Source of the DNA: Palsa-1233 sp031367105
GTDB taxonomy: Bacteria; Gemmatimonadota; Gemmatimonadetes; Gemmatimonadales; GWC2-71-9
NCBI GenBank assembly: GCA_031367105.1
Contig: JANLPG010000097.1
Location: forward strand, 1 to 28,134
DNA: 28,134 bases
Reading direction: 5' to 3'
Under the pieces are notes generated by a model that was not told the origin of the DNA, searched no databases, and was given only the letters and a program-made list of their open reading frames with translations. A program made the position numbers and the translations under genes. How positions within the stretch are numbered: the stretch's first letter is position 1; each line of letters opens with the position of its first letter. Positions 7,283-14,192 of the stretch are shown here, one piece after another.

Positions 7283-8682
7283 ACGACCTCCGCCACTGCG
7301 GCCACCAACGCCCGCGCCTTGTCGAGTGTCTCGTGGTACTCCTCGTCCGGGTCGGAACGGGCGGTGATCCCCCCGCCGGCGTGAATCGCGGCAATGCCGC
7401 CGGCGAGGGTGATGGTCCGGATCGCGACGTTGAACTCGAGGCTGCCATCACAGCCGATCCAGCCAATCGCACCGCAATAGACGCCACGGCTCACCGGCTC
7501 CAGCTGGGCGAGTAACTCGGTGGCGCGCAATTTTGGGGCGCCAGTGATCGAGCCTCCCGGGAAGGTCGCGGCCAGCAGGTCGAGCGCATCGCGATCGGGA
7601 CGCAGCTTCCCGGTGACGACCGACACGAGATGATGGACCGCCGCCTGCGAGTCCAGTTGACAGAGGGCCGGGACCGCAACGCTCCCGGCCAGGCAGACGC
7701 GGGCGAGATCGTTGCGCACCAGGTCGACGATCATCACATTCTCGGCGCGATCTTTTTCGCTGGCCAGCAACTCGGCCGCGAGGGAGCGGTCGCGCGCGTC
7801 GTCGGCTCCCCGTGGGCGGGTCCCCTTGATCGGCCGGCTCTCCACGGCACCGGAGCGCCGCTCGTGGCGGAGGAAAAGTTCGGGCGAGACACTGAGGACG
7901 TGGTGGGTGTCGTGGGCGAGAAAGGCGGCCATCGGGGCGGCGGCGTGGCGACGCATTGCCCGATAGAGCGCGAGCGGCTCACCGGCGAAGGGTGCGATGA
8001 ATCGCTGCGAAAGATTGGCCTGGAAGAGTTCGCCGGCGGTGATATGGTCAACGACCACCTGCACCGCGGCACGATAGCTCGTTGGGGTGAAATCTCCGGT
8101 CAGCCCGGGTGGCGCGGAGGCGAAGGCGGTGATTGGCGTTCCCGGGATGCGGAGGGGAGGCGTTGTGAGCGTCGCTGGGCGCGTGCGGCTGGGGATACCC
8201 ACACCACGGAGCCAACCCAGCACGACTTCGGCACGAGCCGAGGCCCGCGTCACGTCGATCCGTCCGGATGCATCCACGCCGCTGCTTACCAGCCACACTC
8301 CAGCGGTCTCGTGATCCCAGGCAATGACCCAGTCGTAGAGCCCGAGTGCGACGTCGGGCAGCCGCAGGTCGTCACGGGCCGCTCGCGGCATCCGGTCGAA
8401 AGCGCTGCCGAGTTCGTAGCCTAAAGCGCCGATCCAGCCGCCCTGGAACGGCGGGAGCGCAGGATCGCGAGGGAAATCTTCGCGCACGGTCGTGCGGATC
8501 GCGTCTTGTGCCGCGACCCAACCGGTTGCATCGACATCGATCGTGGCGACTGGGTCAGCGCTCAGGTAGCTGTAGCGGCCAAGCTCCGGCGTGCGACGTG
8601 CAGCGTCGAGCAGTGCGAGGCGGGGGAGCGACGCCAGCAGGGCGAGGAGTTCGATCGGATCCGGACTCGGATCCAGCGGCAC
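7279..8682 (-). CDS. pabB: Aminodeoxychorismate synthase component I
   Basis: 467 aa. Converts chorismate plus ammonia to 4-amino-4-deoxychorismate, the precursor of the p-aminobenzoate part of folate. The chorismate-binding domain carries PIKGTRPRG (284-292), whose Lys286 is the residue distinguishing PabB from TrpE. It also has ENVMIVDLVRNDL (314-326), GSITGAPK (377-384), FNVAIRT and GGGIT. The N-terminal domain is complete but somewhat short. The start is uncertain: GTG at 8682 is the first conventional codon that does not overlap the upstream dehydratase and has no Shine-Dalgarno. A CTG at 8700, with GGCGAG about 8 nt before it, is an alternative. No ADC lyase (pabC) is present here, so that step is encoded elsewhere. 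Confidence 0.92.
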   Translation of the reverse strand: MPLDPSPDPIELLALLASLPRLALLDAARRTPELGRYSYLSADPVATIDVDATGWVAAQDAIRTTVREDFPRDPALPPFQGGWIGALGYELGSAFDRMPRAARDDLRLPDVALGLYDWVIAWDHETAGVWLVSSGVDASGRIDVTRASARAEVVLGWLRGVGIPSRTRPATLTTPPLRIPGTPITAFASAPPGLTGDFTPTSYRAAVQVVVDHITAGELFQANLSQRFIAPFAGEPLALYRAMRRHAAAPMAAFLAHDTHHVLSVSPELFLRHERRSGAVESRPIKGTRPRGADDARDRSLAAELLASEKDRAENVMIVDLVRNDLARVCLAGSVAVPALCQLDSQAAVHHLVSVVTGKLRPDRDALDLLAATFPGGSITGAPKLRATELLAQLEPVSRGVYCGAIGWIGCDGSLEFNVAIRTITLAGGIAAIHAGGGITARSDPDEEYHETLDKARALVAAVAEVV

Positions 8683-8719
8683 TACGATGGGGGCGTGCAG
8701 TACCGTTACTCGCCGCGGC

Positions 8720-9040
8720 TCAGCTGGTGATCCACTCGATCGGCTGATCGTGGACCAGTCGCTCGATCCGGGCCGCGAGTGCGAGATCGCGGTCGGTGAC
8801 CCCGCCGGCGTCGTGACTCTGCAGCCGGACCTCGACCCGGCCCCAGTGGACGCCAAGATCGGGATGGTGGTCGGCCGCTTCGGCGAGGAAGGCAATGGCA
8901 TTGACCAGCAGCATCGTGGAACGCCACCCATCCGTGGGATAGTCGCGTGTCAGCCAACCGTCGGCGAATGCCCAGTCGGGAAGGGTCTCGAGCCATACGG
9001 CGATTGAAGCGACATCGTGGGCGGGGAGCTTGCTGGTCAT
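8720..9040 (-). CDS. Pterin-4a-carbinolamine dehydratase
   Basis: 106 aa. Dehydrates 4a-hydroxytetrahydrobiopterin and so recycles the cofactor of aromatic amino acid hydroxylases; small members are also linked to folate metabolism and molybdopterin. The diagnostic signature is the HHP in AEAADHHPDLGVHWGRV, followed by the strand VEVRLQSHDAGGVTDRD and the C-terminal helix LALAARIERL. The length is typical. ATG 9040 has GAGG six bases upstream. A second ATG at 9046 would add two residues. The gene lies between a PTPS-family enzyme (28 bp upstream) and pabB. No phenylalanine hydroxylase is visible, so a role in a general pterin pool is more likely than phhA support, which is inference. Confidence 0.9.
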   Translation of the reverse strand: MTSKLPAHDVASIAVWLETLPDWAFADGWLTRDYPTDGWRSTMLLVNAIAFLAEAADHHPDLGVHWGRVEVRLQSHDAGGVTDRDLALAARIERLVHDQPIEWITS

Positions 9041-9068
9041 TGACATCCTCGGGGGAATGGATCGGGCG

Positions 9069-9560
9069 TCAGCCCAGCGACTCGCTATAGGTCGCGGTCT
9101 GTCCGAAGGATTCTTCGATCTCGATCTGCAGAAAAGTGAGTTTTGTTCCCTCGCTCGCCAGATCGTCACGGACATTGATCGCGAGCCACTCGGCAATCAT
9201 TTCCGCGGTCGTGTTCGCGATGGGCATCATCGCGCAGTCCTTGGTGGGGAACTGGTACGTCTGCAGTCCGAAATATTCCACGAAGGTCATCGCGCCATCA
9301 GTGCGATAGGCGAGCTTCGGATTGCGGGTGGGCAAGAGCACCCGGTGGTCAATCGAGTCGACGTATTTTCGGACGATCCGCTTCAGAATGGCGAAATCGA
9401 CAACGAACAGGCACTCGGCGTCAATCGGGCCTTCGACGGTGATGCCGACGCGGTAGTTGTGCCCGTGCAGGGACTCGCAGGTGTGCCCGCGATACGTGAT
9501 AAAATGTGCCGATGAGAAGACCAGATAGTCCTTGCTCACGGTGACACGAAACGTTCCCAC
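9069..9560 (-). CDS. 6-pyruvoyltetrahydropterin synthase / QueD family, PTPS-I/III type
   Basis: 163 aa, COG0720 (tunnelling fold). Zinc ligands are His19 in FSSAH and His32/His34 in HGH. The catalytic signature is CESLHGH, that is CExxHGH: Cys28 as in QueD (carboxytetrahydropterin synthase for queuosine) plus Glu29 as in PTPS-III, which forms 6-hydroxymethyldihydropterin and replaces FolB. This combination is the one assigned to dual PTPS-I/III enzymes. Further family features are VVDFAILK, the IDH near residue 72, NTTAEMIAEWLA and the C-terminal EIEESF. I chose GTG 9560 with a GGGGG stretch 6 nt upstream; GTG 9623 would add 21 non-conserved residues. It heads the pterin/pab cluster. A TATGTT -10 candidate lies at 9614-9619 on the minus strand. 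Confidence 0.9.
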   Translation of the reverse strand: MGTFRVTVSKDYLVFSSAHFITYRGHTCESLHGHNYRVGITVEGPIDAECLFVVDFAILKRIVRKYVDSIDHRVLLPTRNPKLAYRTDGAMTFVEYFGLQTYQFPTKDCAMMPIANTTAEMIAEWLAINVRDDLASEGTKLTFLQIEIEESFGQTATYSESLG

Positions 9561-9770
9561 TGCCTGCCCCCGCTGAAGTCCCACACCGCCTCGACACCCG
9601 ATCGCGAGGGACGAACATACCACGCCGGAACGCCCGCCGCAGAGGTCACCTGTCCTCCATCCGGGACGATGGCCGCCGGTCAGGGAATCGACAACTCCTT
9701 GCCGTAGCGGGATTTGCAGAGTGGCACGGCACTGGCCTCTGGGGGAGTGTTAGCCGTCACACCAATTCCT

Positions 9771-9776
9771 GGAGGA
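9771..9776 (+). promoter_or_regulatory. Strong ribosome-binding site
   Basis: GGAGGA 4 nt before the GTG at 9781. This fixes the start of the exported Asp/Arg-rich protein. The rest of the gap (9561-9770) holds the upstream region of the pterin cluster and no other recognisable element. Confidence 0.7.
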
Positions 9777-9780
9777 CCTC

Positions 9781-10485
9781 GTGCGCTCCCCTCTCTTTGC
9801 CACCGTACCGCTCGCGCTCCTGCTCGCGGCCGCCCCTGCCCAGGCGCAGATGTCGGTCGGCGTACATATCGATATTCCGATCATCGGCCACGGCAACGGC
9901 GGGCAGTATGGCCGCGGGCCAACTCGCCAGGTGCGGGTCTACGAGTACCCCCCGGTGCCTTACGGTCAGTGGAAGAAGCATTACCGGAACTGGAACCGCG
10001 AGACCCTCTACGTCTACGACGGTCGGTACTACGACTATCCGGTGCGCGGCGGGCGAGTGGTCTATGTCTACCGGGACAACGACCGCTATTTCTGGGGTCC
10101 GGGCGATGGCGACTGGAATGACTGGGATCGCTGGGATGGCGGCCGGAATGTCCGCTACGACCGTCACGACCGCGACGATGGTGACGATCGCTACGACCGC
10201 AACTACCGGTATGACCGCAACGGCAACGGCCACGATGACCGCTACGAGTATCGCGCCCGCCCGGTACAGCGCGACAACCGCAGCGATCAGGACCACCAGC
10301 GCAACCAGGTCTATCAGGGCTACCCGAACAGTCGCGACGATCAGGTTGGGCGGGGCGGCCAGGAGAACCGGGGTGACCAGGGCAATCGTGGCAACAAGGC
10401 CGACCGCGGCAACAAGGGGCGCGGTGGTGATGCGAATCGGGGTCAGGAGCAACGGGGCGGCGGCCGCGGACGGCGCGGAAACTGA
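9781..10485 (+). CDS. Exported Asp/Arg/Tyr/Gly-rich low-complexity protein
   Basis: 234 aa. A clear signal peptide ends at AQAQ (about residue 22). A folded part to about residue 108 is rich in Tyr, Trp and Arg (EYPPVPYGQWKKHYRNWNRE, VVYVYRDNDRYFWG). After it comes an Asp/Arg/Tyr stretch of DRYDR-like repeats (about 115-160) and a Gly/Arg/Asn/Gln tail with RGNKADRGNKGRGG-type repeats. The tail is almost certainly disordered and strongly charged. I do not recognise a named domain. Such tails could bind polyanions, metal ions or the envelope; none is demonstrated. The Shine-Dalgarno is excellent, suggesting high expression. It ends 4 bp from the convergent dehydrogenase stop. The antisense frame is open and hydrophobic only because of the repeats. 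Confidence 0.8.
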   Translation: MRSPLFATVPLALLLAAAPAQAQMSVGVHIDIPIIGHGNGGQYGRGPTRQVRVYEYPPVPYGQWKKHYRNWNRETLYVYDGRYYDYPVRGGRVVYVYRDNDRYFWGPGDGDWNDWDRWDGGRNVRYDRHDRDDGDDRYDRNYRYDRNGNGHDDRYEYRARPVQRDNRSDQDHQRNQVYQGYPNSRDDQVGRGGQENRGDQGNRGNKADRGNKGRGGDANRGQEQRGGGRGRRGN

Positions 10486-10489
10486 ACCG

Positions 10490-11368
10490 CTAGTGAGCGA
10501 TATGCTCGCCGGTGATGGAAACCGGCGGCAGTTCACCGGTCAAGCGCAGGGATAGATTCCACAGGCGAGCCCCGAGGACTGCGTCGTGCGAGATGAGGGA
10601 GGAGGTCGCGGGGCGCACTTTCTTGAAGTACCGCCCGGTGACGCCTTCGACGTCCGCCGACGTCGCGAGGTAGGTTGGCGTGGCGGCGCCTTCGGTTGGC
10701 GAGATCGTGAATCGCCGCACCACCGGCCAGAGCCAGCGGAGCCACCAGCGGTTGAAGCCGCCCTCCAGGAGCTGGGTTTCGACGACCCCCGGATGGCAGC
10801 AGTTCACCGTGACGCCGGTCCCTTCGAGGCGATGGGCGAGATCGTAGCAGAACATCACGTTCGCGAGCTTGGACCGACCATACGCGGTCACCCCGTTGTA
10901 TCCCTTGGTGCTCTCCCAGTCTTCCGGATCGGTCACCCGCTGATGTGACTCGGAAGCCACCATGATCACGCGCGAGGGCGCACTGGCCTTCATCAGCTCG
11001 GTCAGCGCATTGGTCAGGATGAATGGTGCCAGGTGATTGACCGCGAAAGTGGCCTCAATATTGTCGGGAGTCACGCCCCGATTCAGGAAGAAGGCGCCGG
11101 CATTGCTGACGAGCACATCGAGGCGGTTGTGCCGTGCCTGAACCTCGCTTGCCAACTGCCTGACTTCGGCCTGAACCGCGAGGTTGGCGACCAGCACTTC
11201 GACATTGCGGTTTCCGGTCGCGGCGACGATTTCCTTGCCGGCAGCCTCGCCGGCAGCGCGATCCCGGCAGTGGAGCAATACCGTTGCTCCCTGACGTGCG
11301 AGCGCCTCGGCCGTGGCACGGCCGATTCCGCGATTGGCGCCGGTAATCAGACAGATCTTGCCCTGCAT
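10490..11368 (-). CDS. Short-chain dehydrogenase/reductase (retinol-dehydrogenase-like)
   Basis: 292-aa classical SDR with a Rossmann fold. The cofactor motif TGANRGIG is at 9-16, HCRDR after beta-2 suggests NADP(H), NAG is at 89-91, catalytic Ser139 is in VIMVASES, and Tyr163/Lys167 are in YGRSK. The C-terminal region resembles retinol dehydrogenase 11-14-type SDRs, a group broadly used for unidentified aldehydes and alcohols, so the substrate cannot be named. Start ATG 11368 has a GGGGGGCGGA ribosome-binding region. A GCTATATT -10 candidate lies about 37 nt upstream, in the gap shared with the divergent helicase gene. It is not part of an obvious operon. Confidence 0.9.
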   Translation of the reverse strand: MQGKICLITGANRGIGRATAEALARQGATVLLHCRDRAAGEAAGKEIVAATGNRNVEVLVANLAVQAEVRQLASEVQARHNRLDVLVSNAGAFFLNRGVTPDNIEATFAVNHLAPFILTNALTELMKASAPSRVIMVASESHQRVTDPEDWESTKGYNGVTAYGRSKLANVMFCYDLAHRLEGTGVTVNCCHPGVVETQLLEGGFNRWWLRWLWPVVRRFTISPTEGAATPTYLATSADVEGVTGRYFKKVRPATSSLISHDAVLGARLWNLSLRLTGELPPVSITGEHIAH

Positions 11369-11404
11369 TCCGCCCCCCTCGAGCCTGGCCTCCGAACGGG
11401 GCAG

Positions 11405-11412
11405 AATATAGC
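11405..11412 (-). promoter_or_regulatory. -10 element (GCTATATT) of the dehydrogenase
   Basis: GCTATATT on the minus strand, 37 nt before the ATG at 11368, identical to the element before the TrmB/GGDEF operon. No clear -35 is visible. Confidence 0.4.
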
Positions 11413-11470
11413 GGTGGCCGGCCCCGCGGGGGCCTCCCTCGCCCCACGACCTCCAGCGACCGCCCGTCTG

Positions 11471-11476
11471 TATAAG
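11471..11476 (+). promoter_or_regulatory. -10 element of a leaderless helicase mRNA
   Basis: TATAAG followed by 8 nt and then the GTG start at 11485, with no Shine-Dalgarno between them. Transcription would begin at about the start codon. Confidence 0.45.
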
Positions 11477-11484
11477 TTGTTCCC

Positions 11485-14145
11485 GTGAAAGTCACTCGCG
11501 ACCACGTGCTCCCGCCGGATCCCGACGCCTACCGCCGCGCGGAGCATCCGCGCGGCCGCGTCATCGTCATCGCGCCAACGCGCGCCGCCTGCGAGACGAT
11601 CGAGCTGGCCCTCGTCACCCACATTGAGACGGTGCTGCAGCGACAGCACGGAAAAGAACTCGACCAATGGGCGCGCGACGGCAAGGCGTTCGGCATTGTC
11701 GCCGGAACCGGGACCGGCAAGACACTCGGCATCCGGCTGATTGCCGAAGCGATCTTGCGCGAACCGCTGCTGGTCGGGGTCGTCAACCGCGAGCGGGAGG
11801 CCACACCCGAAACCGCGCGCTGCAATGTGGTGGTGGTCACCACGGGAATCGCCAGGCGCTGGCTGACCGACGACCTTGTCCGCTCCATCGACACCCTGGT
11901 GGTCGACGAAATCCACCAGACGTCCGCTGAACTCGAACTCTGTCTGGCGCTCGGCAAGCGGGTTGGGTGCCGATTCATCTGGCTTTCCGCCACCGTCGAT
12001 CCGGCCTTCTATCGGCACTATCTCGCGAGCGACGAGGTGCTCGAAACCAGCGCCTTCGATCCGGCGCTGAAGGCGAACGTCACCGTCGTGCCGAAGCAGC
12101 CGGAAGCGTTCCTCGATGATCGTATGGTGCGCCAGTTCATCAGTCAGCGGCGTGGCGTCGCCGTCTTCCTGCCGACCCGGGCGGAGGTCGAGCGGCTCGG
12201 CGAGGGCCTCAGCGCCAGATTTCCCCGGCTCAGCGCGGCCTTCTATCACGGTGGCCAGCCCATTCGGGTGATCCGGCCATTTCTGGAAGGCGACGTCAAG
12301 AAACCCTACCTCCTCGCGATGACGGCGGCGGGACAGTCGGCGCTCAATCTCCCCGGCCTCGATACCGTGATCATCTACGATGCACGGTACAGCAATGTGG
12401 TGGATGGTGGTCGCAATGTGCTGCATCGCCTCTACCTGGGTGCCAACGAGATGCTGCAGATGGCCGGCCGGGTGCACGGCCGCGTCGCTCAAGGCGAGGT
12501 TTACATCCTTTCCGATCGCCAGCTCGATTTTGCCTCGCTGCGCCCAGCACCGCCCGAGTTTCAACTGGCCGGCGACGCGGAGCGGGTGGCCATCACCTGC
12601 GCCGCTATCGGCGTGGATGCCAGCGAGCTGGAGCTGCCAGTGCCGCTCGACAAGACGGCGTACCGTCGTGCCGTGCAACTGCTCACCGATCGCGGGCTGA
12701 TCGAGAATGGCCGGCTCACGCGTTACGGTCGCGACGTCGAGGCCGTCCCCGTGGATCGCCCCTGGGCAGAGTTGCTGGTACACGCCGACGCCGACTTGCT
12801 GCCGCTCGTGGCGGGTGCCAGCGGGATCGATTCATTGCACCGGATGACCCGGGAGGAACGCGACCTGCACGGCGTACTGGTGCCGGGGAGCGATCATCTC
12901 ACGGCCTACAACCTGCTCGCCGAGGCGGTGAACCGCTGCGGGCGGCTGGGCGAAGTCCACGGCCTGCCGCGACACGTTTTCGAGGAGTCGGCGCTGGCCG
13001 AATGGGCGGAGCGGCGGGGCGTGCTCGTCAAGGCGATCGAGGACGGCGCCCTCGGCCTGGCTGCTGCATACCGGGCGCTTGATGCAATCCTTCCGAGCAC
13101 GCTGCCGCACGCCGACAAGACGCGTCGAGCAGCGTTCATCGACCTGCTCGCCAGAATCCAGCCATTCGACTTCGTGCTCGATGAGCGCACCGCAGATGGT
13201 CAGGATGCCCGCATCTCCAAGACTTCAGTGGCTGGTACCTGGGGCGGTGTCGCGGGTCGACTCCGTTATTTCGCCGACCGGATGGGGGTACCGCGCGCCG
13301 GGATCGAAGGCACCACGATCCCCTACGACCTGATCCGTCAGTACGCCGTGCTGGGCCCGTCGACGGTGGTGCTCACCGGTCATCGCCAGCGGCAGGGGCT
13401 CGCGGTATCGCGCCGGCTGCACTACTTCGGCTTCGCCCTCGAGAACGAGATCCACCACCTCGAGGGCGAGATTCCCGAGTCGTTGCGTGACGCGGCGCAC
13501 GAGGTGCTGGCGCAAGCCCTGCTCGACGGCTCCGTGGAACATCCGGCGCGCGGGCGGCTGATTCGTTCGGTGCACACGCTGCAGGATTACTGGCGGCGTT
13601 CGGGTGGCGCCTTGCCGGGCGTCGATGATGCCTCGCTGCGCCAGCTGGTTCGGGCACAGCTCGAGGATGTCACGTCGTGGGAGGCATTTCAGCACACCGC
13701 GTTGGCCATCGACGTCGCCGCATTGCTCCCGGTCGAGGGGCGTGCCCACCTCGATGCCCTGCCGTTGTCGTGGCGCATTCACGGCGATGTGGCACCGCTC
13801 GAATATGAAGTGCGTGATGGCCAGGGCTTCGCGCGGCTGGTGTTGCGCGAGGGGCAGGCGCGGCGGATGACGCCACAGGACGTTCCCCAGCTCGACCGCC
13901 CGCTGGTCTTCGCGGTGCGTCGAGGCGACGAATACCTTCAGGCAGAAAGTCTCTTCGCATTACACGAACTGCTGCGACAACCACGCCGGCAACAGCCTGA
14001 GGCTGGAAAGTCACAACGCTTCGATCCGTCACACCGTCAGGGCGGACCGGAGCGGGGCCCGAAAGGTCGTGGCCCGAAAGGCCGCGGGCCGAAAGGTCGT
14101 GACCCGAAAGGTCGTGGACCACGCGGCGGTGGCCGCCGCAAGTGA
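11485..14145 (+). CDS. HrpA/HrpB-like DExH ATP-dependent RNA helicase
   Basis: 886 aa. Helicase core: Walker A GTGTGKT (74-80), motif Ia VVTTGIARRWL (117-127), motif II DEIH (141-144), motif III SAT (168-170), and motif VI QMAGRVHGR in the second RecA domain. The third position of the DExH box is Ile and not Ala. After the core come winged-helix and ratchet-like regions and a C-terminal region recalling HrpA/HrpB (LPVEGRAHLDALPLSWRI onwards). The family unwinds or remodels RNA, for example in mRNA processing or ribosome-related steps; the target here is unknown. The last 30 residues are four basic GPKGR-type repeats and RGGGRRK, encoded by 15-bp tandem repeats and probably RNA-binding. The start is GTG, probably leaderless. 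It is monocistronic, convergent with the MCP-like gene 47 bp on. Confidence 0.9.
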   Translation: MKVTRDHVLPPDPDAYRRAEHPRGRVIVIAPTRAACETIELALVTHIETVLQRQHGKELDQWARDGKAFGIVAGTGTGKTLGIRLIAEAILREPLLVGVVNREREATPETARCNVVVVTTGIARRWLTDDLVRSIDTLVVDEIHQTSAELELCLALGKRVGCRFIWLSATVDPAFYRHYLASDEVLETSAFDPALKANVTVVPKQPEAFLDDRMVRQFISQRRGVAVFLPTRAEVERLGEGLSARFPRLSAAFYHGGQPIRVIRPFLEGDVKKPYLLAMTAAGQSALNLPGLDTVIIYDARYSNVVDGGRNVLHRLYLGANEMLQMAGRVHGRVAQGEVYILSDRQLDFASLRPAPPEFQLAGDAERVAITCAAIGVDASELELPVPLDKTAYRRAVQLLTDRGLIENGRLTRYGRDVEAVPVDRPWAELLVHADADLLPLVAGASGIDSLHRMTREERDLHGVLVPGSDHLTAYNLLAEAVNRCGRLGEVHGLPRHVFEESALAEWAERRGVLVKAIEDGALGLAAAYRALDAILPSTLPHADKTRRAAFIDLLARIQPFDFVLDERTADGQDARISKTSVAGTWGGVAGRLRYFADRMGVPRAGIEGTTIPYDLIRQYAVLGPSTVVLTGHRQRQGLAVSRRLHYFGFALENEIHHLEGEIPESLRDAAHEVLAQALLDGSVEHPARGRLIRSVHTLQDYWRRSGGALPGVDDASLRQLVRAQLEDVTSWEAFQHTALAIDVAALLPVEGRAHLDALPLSWRIHGDVAPLEYEVRDGQGFARLVLREGQARRMTPQDVPQLDRPLVFAVRRGDEYLQAESLFALHELLRQPRRQQPEAGKSQRFDPSHRQGGPERGPKGRGPKGRGPKGRDPKGRGPRGGGRRK
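14056..14115 (+). repeat. Four 15-bp tandem repeats encoding the basic helicase tail
   Basis: Four consecutive units close to GGCCCGAAAGGTCGT, each encoding the pentapeptide G/D-P-K-G-R. The period is a multiple of three, so copy-number change would lengthen or shorten the tail without a frameshift. Confidence 0.85.
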
Positions 14146-14192
14146 GCCGGAGCGTGGTCGGCTGCTACGCCGAGCGCCTGGGGCACGAGCGG

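Noticed and set aside
9757..10536. Long minus-strand frame (259 aa) looking like a very hydrophobic Val/Ala/Ile membrane protein
   Set aside because: It is antisense to the Asp/Arg/Tyr repeats of the exported protein; GAC, CGC and TAC codons read backwards give Val, Ala and Val. The plus-strand gene has a signal peptide and a strong ribosome-binding site.
11347..12783. 478-aa minus-strand frame
   Set aside because: Antisense shadow of the helicase core, which has all its motifs intact on the plus strand.
14158..14173. TCGGC/GCCGA hairpin between the convergent helicase and MCP-like genes
   Set aside because: A five-base-pair stem without a T-run on either strand is not enough for a terminator call.
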